A stretch of DNA of 64,000 bases from Trichostrongylus colubriformis (lineage: Eukaryota > Nematoda > Chromadorea > Rhabditida > Trichostrongylidae): the NCBI GenBank assembly GCA_963978905.1, contig OZ022256.1, forward strand, positions 37,434,001 to 37,498,000. The letters are read 5' to 3'. Made by a program: the position numbers and the translations under genes. Below, one piece after another: positions 53,901 through 58,839 of this stretch; the stretch's first letter is position 1, and each line of letters opens with the position of its first letter. Under the pieces are notes generated by a model, which ran no database searches, was not told the DNA's origin, and was given only the letters and a program-made list of their open reading frames with translations.

Positions 53901-55694
53901 AGCCCCGCTCACAGTGGGCGGAGCTAGGCTTAATTCTTATGTGCTCTGTGCGCTTAGGTCAGCACCTACCCAATTCTAACATGCCCGACCTTTCCAGACA
54001 GCAGTTCAGTTGAGACATCATAACAATGAGATAGGGGTTATGTGGTGCAGACAGGTTGTAAATGGTTGACGCTGGACTGTGGGAGTGACATGGGTACCCT
54101 CGGTGTATCCCTAGGTAATGCCTCCTTTCCTTACCGGACCATCACAACACAGCTGCGTCGCCATTCGCCTTTCGAGGCTCCTTATCAGCCCTTATCAGTT
54201 GCTATCACTTCCGTTCCCTCACCATCGATGTCCCCTTAACACCCCTACATTACTTTAAAAATTCAGGATCCCAGCTTTACTGCGACGCGAGATATTATGC
54301 GGTGAGCGGACAGACAGACAGACACACACAGACAGACAGACAGACAAACAAACACACCAAACTTCTGCTTTATATATAGAGTATGATATCTGATGTTCTG
54401 TCACATCTTACTCTTTGGAAAAAGATCCCATTAGTTTAATGTCTATCAATGCAAAGGTTCTGTGAAAAGAAAATTCCAAGGCAATCTTGTTAGCTTTTCG
54501 AAATATAGGCAGGGTTGAGTGTGCGATGCCGTTATTTCGCGCGCGCAGGGGCTTGGCTAAGGAAAAGATTGAACTGACTTCTTCTTGACGCCATGCTTGA
54601 CTTTGAACCACCGACAGCGGGCCTGTACTAAGTAGGTGCTCATATAACATTGAAAGGGTTATTCCTTTAGCAGGAGTGTGCAATCGGGCGGGAACTCTCA
54701 ACGAGCAATGCAAGCCGGGTTCGCCCTTGTAGCTGGGTACTCTTTTCAAGCGTAAGGCACGGTAATCTCTTAACGGATCGCGGATCACTCCACACGACGT
54801 CCCTAGCACGGAAGTGACACCTCGCACGCCTCATGCCACTTCGCGACATCATGTCCTAGCGACACACACTTATCTAGGGTGAGGGTTGATTGGTCGCATT
54901 TGCGCGCGACCGCCCGCGGCGAGTGGCGCGGCGAGTGCGAGTCGTTTGAAGTTTTATCCGTTGAAACAACATCAACCACAACACATAAGAGCTTGCGAAG
55001 CTTTCATCCCGCCATCTCTGAAGGTCTCTCACGATACCAGCCCACTGCATACTGAGCGTATTTCCAACCGACTGTGGCAAGTCGTGCTAACGGCGCCGCG
55101 AAGCAAAAATTCGACCAATCGATCCTCACCCCCTCATCTATAGCTTGTTATTGATACCCACCGATACCGAGTAATCTTGCTTCCGCAACCTTCGGTCTCT
55201 TTTACTGCCAACTTATCATGCTACTTGCGGACTGACAAACATGCTGGCAGGTATCACACACCATTAATTGCCAAATTACAATGGTATCAGCAAGGAACTT
55301 CCCTGTTGATAATGGTGCGCAGGCAATCATTTCGCGTGGCGCAGCGACCCTCTTTACAGTGCTAACGTCACTCAAAGATAACCACCGTCTAAGGTCCCCA
55401 TAAGCACAACCGCATGCCTATAATCACAAGTTCCTCCTATCGTGTGAAGCTGAAACAGCACATCATGCAATCCGCTGTCGCGGTAGCTACTAACAGATGT
55501 CAAACAATTCCTGTTATTTGGTGAAATCTAACAATCTGCTATATAGCTGTGGAATACGGCGGCATTCCATTTCAACGAGGTTCTTCGTTAAAAAATGACC
55601 TACCTCGCATCCCATAGTAAGTGAACCTTTCACAGAACTCATTACCAAGAATGCAGAACGTTGAAATTGGCCAATTCTTTATGAGATCGCACAT
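8838..55694 (-). CDS. POT/PTR2 (SLC15) proton-coupled oligopeptide transporter, 17 exons found
   Basis: Assembled exons: 55694-55604, 51361-51220, 46174-46085, 43190-43000, 41288-41211, 41150-41068, 40991-40857, 36082-35993, 33574-33405, 33347-33266, 29616-29488, 29370-29282, 29205-29056, 21346-21172, 14690-14556, 14294-14213, 9014-8838. Together they encode about 696 residues, in the usual range for animal PEPT proteins (about 700-800). All introns start GT and end AG, and reading phase is kept at every junction except the last, where a short linker exon (length 2 mod 3) is missing. The protein should be a 12-helix plasma-membrane symporter that takes up di- and tripeptides with protons, in nematodes typically in gut. 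Conserved marks are NEFCERFTYYG in TM1, the PTR2 signature around GTGGIKPC, WALFEQQGSRW in TM7 and GLEFAY in TM10. Which paralogue (pept-1, -2 or -3) is not decided. An upstream exon may exist. Confidence 0.95.
9298..10083 (+). repeat. Left half of an inverted repeat pair (blocks A and B)
   Basis: Block A (9298-9360, core AGCTAATTTGCCAATGGGGC) and block B (about 9985-10083, core CAGATTTTCGTAATTGATCG) reappear in inverted order and orientation at 13318-13562. Block A also occurs at 48639-48808. No transposase is seen here. Confidence 0.75.
10084..12376. other. Intron sequence, no gene recognised
   Basis: This lies in the last large intron of the transporter. The missing linker exon could be here, but no candidate met acceptor, donor and phase requirements. 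ORFs are short and domain-free. Confidence 0.5.
12377..12940 (+). mobile_element. Second copy of the internally deleted mariner
   Basis: The left terminal repeat is GGTTGTACCGGAAGTCT. The body is homologous to the minus strand of 7662-8522, including the same deletion join (GGCGAGAT.GACATG followed by the GACTGTGCT block). Frameshifts interrupt the frame. The right terminal repeat is lost; similarity fades near 12940. Confidence 0.85.
13318..13562 (-). repeat. Right half of the inverted repeat pair (blocks B' and A')
   Basis: B' is 13318-13422 and A' is 13501-13562. A 74-bp Harbinger-like palindrome sits between them at 13423-13496. See 9298-10083 for the partner. Confidence 0.75.
13423..13496. 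mobile_element. Harbinger-like MITE, 74-bp near-perfect palindrome
   Basis: Two 37-bp arms with no spacer match at 36 of 37 positions, starting GGCCGCTTCCATACC. TTA flanks both ends (13420-13422 and 13497-13499). A three-base TWA target duplication and GGC-starting ends fit PIF/Harbinger (Tourist-like) MITEs. Confidence 0.82.
14213..14294 (-). CDS. Transporter exon 16 (TM11)
   Basis: It encodes ASVQMKAVVQAIWLL then TNAIGNIIIMAI, matching AP--MKSV-QA-WLLT-A-GN-I of TM11. Acceptor CGTTTTAG, donor ATAG|GTATTT, exit phase 1. Confidence 0.94.
14556..14690 (-). CDS. Transporter exon 15 (TM10)
   Basis: It encodes TLATTVHTIAPENRVSI then LWQIPQYFVITVAEILFS and VSGLEFAYQE. WQIPQY--IT--E--FS-(T/S)GLEF is the family's TM10 block; the glutamate of GLEF is a conserved functional residue. 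Exactly 45 codons, phase 0. Confidence 0.95.
14691..16719. other. Intron 14 sequence, no gene recognised
   Basis: Intron of the transporter between exons 14 and 15. ORFs at 15362-15872 lack splice support or known domains and look like chance reading frames. Confidence 0.5.
16720..17900 (-). repeat. Composite repeat in reverse orientation, two copies
   Basis: At about 16745-17140 and again at about 17540-17900 the minus strand carries the block ending in the CTTTGCTGCGAC motif found with GACA tracts at 54240-54345 and 59950-60035. A TGTGTG-rich tail lies at 16771-16801. Confidence 0.55.
18150..18415 (-). repeat. Dispersed repeat family X, copy 2
   Basis: Same orientation as the copy at 30100-30370: shared blocks CGCCTCCTAGGGT, GATAGCAGAATG, CGTATTG and ACCCCTAAC. 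Inverted relative to 7425-7620. Confidence 0.75.
19260..20500 (+). repeat. Diverged tandem repeat region ending in GACA tract
   Basis: Units repeat blocks such as CGACCTTATC..AACTT, TGGAACGGAGTTATGAAT and GCGGGGCGTAACATTGTC. Related sequence appears at 37060-37640 and 38560-38800, each time upstream of GACA repeats or other repeats, which suggests a dispersed composite repeat. Confidence 0.65.
20549..20925 (-). repeat. GACA/CAGA microsatellite cluster
   Basis: Four blocks of (CAGA)n are separated by the phrase CTAAGCCGATTATATAAGTA and CTGAATTTCGTGACAG. The tract makes a spurious minus-strand ORF rich in SVCLSVCL. Confidence 0.9.
21172..21346 (-). CDS. Transporter exon 14 (extracellular loop)
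   Basis: It encodes GHVFVDVHYYSQSP, then CSSLVSMNYSNIFRYEVYY and LNNSASGVNA, with N-Y-S and N-N-S sequons suited to a glycosylated extracellular loop. The family gives little sequence support here. The call rests on position, a canonical donor GCG|GTAAGA, acceptor TTTTTAAG and matching phase (2 in, 0 out). Confidence 0.72.
22222..22328. mobile_element. Harbinger-like MITE, 107 bp
   Basis: Inverted ends GGCCGCTTTCATAC...GTATGAAAGCGGCC are flanked by TAA on both sides (22219-22221 and 22329-22331). It is closely related to 13423-13496 but has a longer, imperfectly palindromic centre. Confidence 0.82.
23281..23530 (+). repeat. Composite repeat copy and single Harbinger-like end
   Basis: CTATCAGC..ACTATCAGCTG and AAATTCAGGGTCTCATG.TTGCTGAGACG match the end of the array at 58840-60035. 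At 23528 a TTA is followed by GGCAGCGTTCAT, the left end of a Harbinger-like element whose right end I could not find. Confidence 0.55.
24230..25330. other. Repeat-like intron sequence, no gene recognised
   Basis: Moderate ORFs occur on both strands (24232-24621 plus; 24994-25320 minus) but they overlap antisense and show no domain that I recognise. They lie in intron 13 of the transporter and may belong to unidentified mobile elements. Confidence 0.4.
25331..28765. other. Intron 13 sequence, no gene recognised
   Basis: Several plus-strand ORFs (for example 26609-27277) lack start context, splice support or known domains. I do not support any of them as genes. Confidence 0.4.
29056..29205 (-). 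CDS. Transporter exon 13 (extracellular loop)
   Basis: It encodes DGSNCPAHFEIKPQLEGGK then SYLVVLTPEGWAILSNSWKK. It resembles the loop segment with F--G--HTLLVW and KGENG-RFVN in vertebrate PEPT1. The donor TTGAG|GTTACC was chosen over an internal GGTG|GTAAGA because it keeps the conserved segment and gives phase 2, which fits exon 14. Confidence 0.82.
29282..29370 (-). CDS. Transporter exon 12 (extracellular loop)
   Basis: It encodes SLIDDKDRMIMDVI followed by RTSLNPLRNRTFSFS, including an N-R-T glycosylation sequon. The loop is poorly conserved, so the call rests on splice sites (CCTTTCAG, AAG|GTGAGG), open frame and phase continuity (0 to 2). Confidence 0.82.
29488..29616 (-). CDS. Transporter exon 11 (start of large extracellular loop)
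   Basis: It encodes KTLPDAPSKDEAFVSVINAF then PSSTCNFDLKVDGYGS. KTLP-P marks the start of the large loop between TM9 and TM10 in animal PEPT proteins. Acceptor AATTTCAG, donor AAT|GTAAGG, exactly 43 codons. Confidence 0.9.
30100..30370 (-). repeat. Dispersed repeat family X, copy 3
   Basis: Aligns with 18150-18415 in the same orientation and with the reverse complement of 7425-7620. The longest shared block is around ACCGGTCAGTATCAAA. It lies in intron 10 of the transporter. Confidence 0.78.
31228..31652. mobile_element. TTAA-flanked foldback element, 425 bp
   Basis: Arms of at least 170 bp begin AGGAATCGTCCACGG and are over 90 percent alike in inverted orientation. TTAA lies directly outside both ends (31224-31227 and 31653-31656), the target duplication of piggyBac-type elements. 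No transposase is present. The long antisense-symmetrical ORFs here are by-products of the palindrome. It lies in intron 10. Confidence 0.82.
31985..32350 (+). repeat. Single copy of the 52.2-54.0 kb repeat with GACA tail
   Basis: It shares TTGCCTCTCATGTGCTCC, AACTTGCCCGACCT and GGCGGAGCTAGGCTTAG with the tandem array at 52190-54000 and ends in GTGCGGTGAGTGGA plus a short (GACA)n tract. Confidence 0.8.
32382..33127. mobile_element. Tc1-like non-autonomous element, copy 1 (746 bp)
   Basis: Inverted ends CAGGGGGTGCCAAAA...AGTAATTTTG are flanked by TA on both sides. CAG-starting ends with TA duplication are typical of the Tc1/mariner superfamily. Internal reading frames are broken and I cannot identify a transposase. 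A homologous copy is at 38985-40733. Confidence 0.85.
33266..33347 (-). CDS. Transporter exon 10 (TM9)
   Basis: After a 57-nt intron it encodes LLQRMAIGGMIAAL then AFLICGLVQLRVN, the family's L-RM--G---AALAFV--G-VQL helix. The donor was taken at AAT|GTACTG because this keeps phase 0 into exon 11; CGT|GTTAAT is the weaker alternative. Confidence 0.92.
33405..33574 (-). CDS. Transporter exon 9 (TM7-TM8)
   Basis: It continues exon 8 as GSRWIIQAIEMDGQ, then PDQILVVNPLMIMITIPMF and YPFLDK. This matches QGSRWTLQA...QPDQ--V-NPL-I of PEPT proteins. Phase 0 in, phase 2 out. Confidence 0.95.
33747..35131. mobile_element. 1385-bp palindromic element with eight mini-hairpins
   Basis: The whole element is one inverted repeat centred near 34439, with arms of about 690 bp and almost no spacer. 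Ends read CTGGGTTGGGGAATAAGT and, inverted, TTGGGTTGGGAATAAGT. TA flanks both ends, which suggests mobilisation by a mariner-type transposase. Each arm is itself a diverged tandem repeat of about 150-172 bp, and every unit carries TAGAGC-N6/7-GCTCTA or a near match: 33838, 34010, 34176, 34324, 34532, 34682, 34848, 35020. It lies in intron 8 of the transporter. Confidence 0.9.
35993..36082 (-). CDS. Transporter exon 8 (TM7)
   Basis: It encodes RKFIEDLKGVFRVVIM then LLPVPMFWALFEQQ. The P-PMFWAL-DQQ block contains the TM7 tryptophan important for substrate binding in this family. Exactly 30 codons, phase 0 in and out. Confidence 0.94.
37060..37640 (+). repeat. Diverged copies of the 19.3-20.5 kb repeat
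   Basis: Blocks such as GGAACTTATCGCTTACCTTAA and CACGTTTGGG resemble 19900-20400 and 38700-38780. Coding potential is not supported. Confidence 0.55.
37711..37934. mobile_element. MULE-like MITE, 224 bp
   Basis: Inverted ends start GGGTG..GGTTGGGACACACG and extend about 85 bp. The nine bases CTATTGGCC occur directly outside both ends (37702-37710 and 37935-37943). A nine-base target duplication with GGG ends points to a Mutator-like element. It lies in intron 7. Confidence 0.82.
38055..38510 (+). repeat. Dispersed repeat Y, copy 1
   Basis: Direct copy of about 57886-58340. Shared blocks include GACGAAAAGTAAAA, AGTGGAGAAAAAACGGATGG, AATAGGACC and CCGTCAAGAGG. The ORF across it is not conserved in the second copy. 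Confidence 0.8.
38560..38925 (+). repeat. Composite repeat with (GACA)n tract
   Basis: A unit related to 37380-37460 is followed by TTTTGTGACAG and about 13 perfect GACA repeats (38867-38925). Confidence 0.8.
38997..40026. mobile_element. Long-TIR element, 1030 bp, inserted in Tc1-like copy
   Basis: Inverted arms of about 140 bp start CAAGGGAAGGACCCCAGG and are flanked by TAA on both sides (38994-38996 and 40027-40029). No transposase is recognised inside; a tRNA-like sequence lies next to the left arm. A TAA duplication is compatible with PIF/Harbinger but the ends differ from the other Harbinger-like elements here. Confidence 0.82.
39178..39257 (+). ncRNA. tRNA-like sequence with pol III terminator
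   Basis: AGCGGCTCAGTGGTAG looks like a tRNA A box and D arm, GGGGTCGAGG like a degraded B box, and seven T residues follow at 39251-39257. A CTCC/GGAG pair could form a poor anticodon stem. The T arm has extra bases and no regular acceptor stem forms, so this is more likely a tRNA-derived SINE head or pseudogene than a working tRNA. Confidence 0.4.
40857..40991 (-). CDS. Transporter exon 7 (central cytoplasmic loop)
   Basis: It encodes a charged, cysteine-rich segment, SAIRKRPSASEKHDHWLDYA then MEGHECEDDERCCKPENRKK. HWLD-A is conserved in animal PEPT proteins just before the helix that leads to TM7. Acceptor CTTTTCAG, donor AAG|GTATAG, phase 0 on both sides. Confidence 0.9.
41068..41150 (-). 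CDS. Transporter exon 6 (TM6 end)
   Basis: It encodes VIFLVGSPYYVKNPPTEN followed by IFAIAFYEIT. It resembles the GS-FYK--PP-EN block after TM6. The preceding intron is only 60 nt. Donor ACT|GTAAGA, phase 0. Confidence 0.88.
41211..41288 (-). CDS. Transporter exon 5
   Basis: It encodes HSCMGQDSCFPLAFGLPATL MVLAI, the family's CFG-DSCYPLAFG-PA block leading into TM6. Two cysteines flank QDS as in related transporters. Acceptor TTTTTAAG, donor ATAG|GTCAG, phases 1 and 1. Confidence 0.92.
   Translation of the reverse strand, partial: HTRVWVKIHVFPWLLACQPRSWFWL
41289..42999. other. Intron 4 sequence, no gene recognised
   Basis: Intron between exons 4 and 5 of the transporter. 42430-42620 is rich in GGGTG/GGCATGGGTG direct repeats; otherwise nothing is recognised. 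Confidence 0.5.
43000..43190 (-). CDS. Transporter exon 4 (TM4-TM5, PTR2 signature)
   Basis: It encodes FLDLLSIFTVGLGTGG, then IKPCVAAFGGDQF and FFSVFYLSINAGSCIS. GTGGIKPCV-AFGGDQF and FFSxFYxxINAGS are the strongest POT family signatures and fix the identity of the gene. The upstream part of the same open frame (43191-43216) is intron. Donor AGGG|GTAGGT, phase 1. Confidence 0.97.
43908..44754 (-). mobile_element. Mariner, degenerate and internally shortened (847 bp)
   Basis: Imperfect inverted ends (GGTTGATTCAATATGAATCC at the right; GGTTGATAATATGAATCGG at the left) are flanked by TA. The minus strand carries the mariner blocks WWSAHGVEYWELL, FQHDNAELLS and DLAPSDFHLSSHLQ with two catalytic aspartates, in shifting frames. 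The element is shorter than the usual 1.3 kb and the N-terminal helix region is reduced. It lies in intron 3. Confidence 0.85.
44755..46084. other. Intron 3 sequence, no gene recognised
   Basis: Remaining part of the intron between exons 3 and 4. ORFs at 45204-45658 lack domain or splice support. Confidence 0.5.
46085..46174 (-). CDS. Transporter exon 3 (TM3)
   Basis: It encodes TILAISILYAIGLIMLATAA then AFPPESYIH. The first base completes the tryptophan started in exon 2, matching GKFWTI of the family. Donor CC|GTAAGA, phase 2. Confidence 0.9.
46318..47615 (+). mobile_element. Full-length mariner transposon (1298 bp)
   Basis: Inverted ends GGTTGTTGCAAAATAA...TTTTGCAACAACC are flanked by TA (46316-46317 and 47616-47617). 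The length is that of an intact mariner. It is inserted in intron 2 of the transporter, in sense opposite to the gene. Confidence 0.93.
46502..47473 (+). pseudogene. Mariner transposase pseudogene
   Basis: The frame opens at an ATG at 46502, is broken by a 25-bp tandem duplication (46536-46585) and a following TAA in WF-x-KFASDDFDL, then continues through the helix-turn-helix region and the linker KKISKWVPHDLTDEQ. The catalytic blocks are VITVDEKWV and ILLQDNPWPH in the long frame; after a frame change near 47290-47330 the third block SPDLSPADYHFF follows to a stop at 47473. All three aspartates of the D,D34D triad survive, so inactivation is by frame damage only. The encoded enzyme would cut and paste the element at TA sites. 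Confidence 0.9.
47711..47911 (+). repeat. Two-copy tandem repeat, 104-bp period
   Basis: GTAACAAGGATCGACAAGGA begins at 47711 and a close copy at 47815. The units share GATCGTCAGTCGGCAG and TCTGTGGAATGCATT. Non-coding. Confidence 0.85.
47912..48625. other. Intron 2 sequence, no gene recognised
   Basis: Between the tandem repeat and the foldback at 48639. Nothing is recognised. Confidence 0.5.
48639..48808. repeat. Foldback related to block A
   Basis: The left arm contains TTGCAGCTAATTTGCCAATG and the right arm the inverted GCCCCATTGGCAAATTGGCT. It is the third occurrence of block A (9298 and 13501), here as both arms of one hairpin of about 170 bp. Confidence 0.75.
49229..50636 (+). mobile_element. 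Mariner relic, 1408 bp, dead transposase
   Basis: Inverted ends (TTGGGTTGTCCGGAAAGTTT; the other end reads, inverted, TAAGGTTGTCCGGGAAGTTT) are flanked by TA. Fragments in several frames match mariner transposase: REIAEKLGVGKSTV, EKLDKWVPQNLSDRQELA, HDNRKRSGQWLDADEP, MHDNAAHTF and LSPTDYQILKHFESLL. Two of three catalytic aspartates are lost (DEKW reads NEKL; SPDL reads FPSL). A 59-bp hairpin at 50411-50537 makes it longer than usual. It lies in intron 2. Confidence 0.9.
50411..50537. repeat. 59-bp near-perfect inverted repeat inside a mariner
   Basis: 50411-50469 and 50479-50537 are inverted copies with one mismatch, separated by nine bases (ATTTATTTA). The arm begins AGTTTGATATTCTTCTGTTA. 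Confidence 0.93.
51220..51361 (-). CDS. Transporter exon 2 (TM1-TM2)
   Basis: It follows acceptor TTTTTAG and encodes VLTLYLMNILLFSKNQ, STAIYHAFIIIAYG and SPILGSILSDGYIGKF. YHAF...PILGA-ADG-LG is the conserved TM2/loop region of POT proteins. Entry phase 1 completes an alanine with exon 1 (MRA) and exit phase 2 leaves TG of a tryptophan. Confidence 0.92.
52190..54010 (+). repeat. Diverged tandem array, period about 247 bp
   Basis: At least eight units carry GGCGGAG(C/T)TAGGCTTAG..CTTA.GTGCTC, then AACTTGCCCGACCT, CCCGTTCCTAATTTGC and GATTTCGGCGCAAGCCC. Starts of the AGGCTTAG block lie near 52193, 52485, 52665, 52912, 53160, 53406, 53607 and 53925, so three consecutive units are 246-248 bp long and others have gained or lost sequence. 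The ORFs across it are not conserved. It lies in intron 1. Confidence 0.85.
54100..54345 (+). repeat. Composite repeat copy with GACA/CACA tail
   Basis: CGCCATTCGCCTTTCGAGGC, TTATCAGCCCTTATCAG and CCAGCTTTACTGCGACGCGAGATA are followed by (GACA)n from 54310. It matches the terminal unit of the array at 58840-60035. Confidence 0.8.
55604..55694 (-). CDS. Transporter exon 1 (TM1, proton-coupling motif)
   Basis: It encodes MCDLIKNWPISTFCILGN followed by EFCERFTYYGMR. ExxERF-YYG is the hallmark of POT family TM1; the two glutamates and arginine serve proton coupling. The donor is CGAG|GTAGG, phase 1. I placed the start at the ATG because it follows a possible acceptor (TTTAAG at 55698) by three bases, which would also suit trans-splicing, but an upstream coding exon is not excluded. 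Confidence 0.88.
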
Positions 55695-57137
55695 ACTCTT
55701 AAATTTGTGGTAGAATAAAGTATTCTTGCTCATGACAAACACAGCTGGTGGCCCTTTTAGGCAAGGCTGCAGATCAACGCCACAACTTATTAACTTCGTG
55801 GTCAGTTGTCCTCGCAGTGATCGCCAATTGATTCGTCACTTTAGAGACAACTTTGGGGATAATTGGCAGATAGTGGATTGATTGTGAAGAGCACACTTTT
55901 TCCCTGAGTTGTTTAAAATCTCGTTTCCCCTATTCTGCAAAATGACACCGCTATCAAACAAATTGCAGCATTTAATAAAGAAGGAACAACAAATAGAAAA
56001 AAGCGCTCTTTCTTTCAGCATCTGGTCCTCCGTGGCTTCGAATAGCCCGAAATTTCGATTACCTTAACCCATATGAAGTTCTCCAGAAAGTTTGCAATCC
56101 GCTTGGTGCTACACTTCGATGATAGACTGTTTAAACTCCCTACCCCTTCAAAATCGCTTCTCTCGGCATAAGCGTTTTTCACTATGAAACGAATTCTCCA
56201 TTAGATAAAGGTCGACCTGTTCGTCGTCCGGGTCAGAAGGTCCATTCGGTGACGGCTACACCATGATCGAGTGCTCCGGTTGACATGGAATGGCCCATGA
56301 ACTTTCATGAAAACAAGAAGCTGATGTTTGAAACGCACGACGAGAGAAGGGTACTACGCACGAAGACTCGGTGATGGGATGGTTCATCCTTTTAGGAACG
56401 AAGCCAAAATTCGAAAGATCGCTTGGCCTCACACAATGTCACGTTCTTTTCTGAAGCTAAAGTCCTTCCCTCATCCGATGGTACCTGTAGTCGTCCAGAC
56501 CATCATAGGTGGACTTTTTTCATCAGAAAGAGCAATCTGTAGAAAACAATGAGAAGTGTGCAAAGCCTAGGACGTATCAGGCACCTTGCACCGATCAGCT
56601 CCCATTTATCTCCGGGCAAAACTGGTCTGGGTTTGGTAATGTCCTGGTGCCCTGCGCAATGCACTCCTCTTTTCTCGCCTAGAAACGGACTTTCAGGTGA
56701 GAAACAGTTTCCGTTGACACACTAAGCTCCTGCGAAGATTATGGACTCGAACATTATCCAATCAAATTTGAGCTCTGTTTTGATATGCTGCTTCTGCTTT
56801 TATCGAAAGGCGTAGCAAGGCCCTCAATACTACTTCAGGTTTCGCATCCCACAGAATCATAGCCGAAATTATTGAAGACCACACGAAGTCATCTCCATTT
56901 TGCGCAGTATTACATTCTGACAACTCCACGCCTGAATTTTATGTAAATTAATCTTTTGCGAATCAGACAGCAGTTTCTCCCTTGCCTTCACCTGAAAATG
57001 AATATAGGTAACAACAACACAGCTCCAGTAAGTGGAGGTCAGCACTGACGCAAAAACATGAGGTAGCTGTCTCATTTCGCAGAGTAGGAAAAGAGGCATT
57101 TCTTTAGAAAAAAATGAAAGGAAAACTTTTCAGTGCC
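55695..57137. other. 5' flank of the transporter, no gene recognised
   Basis: The promoter or an upstream exon of the minus-strand transporter should lie here, but I could not identify TATA-like or initiator sequences with confidence, nor a good spliced-leader acceptor beyond TTTAAG at 55698. Confidence 0.4.
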
Positions 57138-57779
57138 CTCTAGCTGGAATTCGGTGTTCATGCGCGGGTGCACGCCACACTGGCTGCACTTTTAACTTGA
57201 AGAATTTTTCCGATACTTGGAGAATTTACCCGAATTACTCTGCCGGCAAGGGCAGGACAACATTACCGGCCTGCTGATCTATCCTTTCCGTCCGTCTGCA
57301 GTCCAGCCCCGGCTATTGACTAAGAGGGCGTTCTCTACTGTTACACTGCCAAGCACTCGTAACTTCATACTCCACAATCTGCCAAATTCACCCCTTCCGA
57401 TGTATTCAAAGTGCTCTTCACACATCGGGTGCTTTCTCAAGGTACTCCGAGTACACCGACGAAATGTTGGATTTCTAACAGGCAGGGATTTGATAGTTAT
57501 GGGAAGACAAGCCGTCCAAGTCCTTTTGCCCATAACTCAGCATACATGTAACAACTTTCGCATCGCGGGCTTCAGCGAAAATCAGCAGCTATCAAAAATG
57601 AAAAATATCAATAGTCCATCTCCCGAAAACTGATTGGGCGTGTCCTTCGAACTTGGGTGAATGGCGAGAGTGAGAGTGTGTGGCGAGAGTGAGAGTGTGT
57701 TATACAAGTCCGTAGGACACCCCTACTCAGTTTTTGGGAAATGGACTGTAAGTATCTACTCGAGCTTTCAGCTTCACGC

Positions 57780-58350
57780 TTCGATGCCGATACTGGCCAA
57801 CCGGCTCAACACGTTATACGCGTGAGTGCTGATAAGCTATGGTAAATATACCATTCAGAAGCTGACAGTGAGTTAAAGGCAGCATTAGGGGAAAGTCGAA
57901 CGAAAAGTAAAAGAATTAGTGCATATGAAAGTCGAGATGTCTTGTAACAGGATAGTGGAGAAAAAACGGATGGCCGATAAATAGGACCATTTCCACTGTT
58001 GATTCCCGTCCGTCAAGAGGGGAGTAGTCTGATCCAGTTTTCCATTGGCATGTTGCCAAGTAAACACAGGGGAATGTTTGGAAATACGACAACATCTATT
58101 TTTTTTGAGTGAGTTTCAATCAAAAACTGCGAAAGTTTTTGATTGAACTGCGCAGTTCAATCTAAAACTGCGAAAGCGCGCCGCAAAACTTTCGATCCCG
58201 CCGCAACTCCTTGGCCGCTCCCACCCCAGTCAATCGGGAATTACGTCATCGGGAGGCGGGATCGTTTTATCCAGGAGGCGGGGCAGTTGCGCGGTTGCGG
58301 CTTTTGGCGGTGTTTCTACAGCTTGGAGGGGGGCTTTTTCACCGGGCTTT
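57780..58350 (+). repeat. Dispersed repeats: 28.8-kb block and repeat Y copy 2
   Basis: 57786-57880 (CGGCTCAAC.CGTTATAC, GTGAGTGCT) is a direct copy of about 28766-28860. Directly after it, 57886-58340 is the second copy of the 38055-38510 repeat. 58110-58175 carries the inverted phrases CAAAAACTGCGAAAG and TTTGATTGAACTGCG. Confidence 0.75.
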
Positions 58351-58839
58351 CGCCACAGATAGCCACCTGACCATGTTTGCCATATCTCTACACAAGTCAT
58401 CGACACGAATCGCGCGCAGTAGAGTGCGCGAGCCAGCTGGCTTAGGTCACCATTGTGAGTTTGAGTAGTCTAGAAAGCGATAGTTTTGTATTCGATTGCA
58501 TCGATTGATAGCAAATTAATTATTTGCTGAGCATCTAATTACTACACGTTCATGGTAGATCCATATCCCGATTATCGATTTCTATCGTTTTCGTAAACAT
58601 GCTTCACTATTTGGAATTTTGCATAGTCTAGCGGTCGACACCCAGTGTTGCTGCCAGTACCGCATTAGAAAATGATTCCGAGTGAAACGTTTGCTTCATT
58701 ATCACAAATATAGGTTGTATCATGATTATCAATGTGGATCGCAGTATCAAGAAAAATGCACCATTTTTTGAAACGCTAGGCAATTCAGCGGTCGATACAT
58801 CGGCCAATGATATCAGAACATAAACAAAATATATTCACC

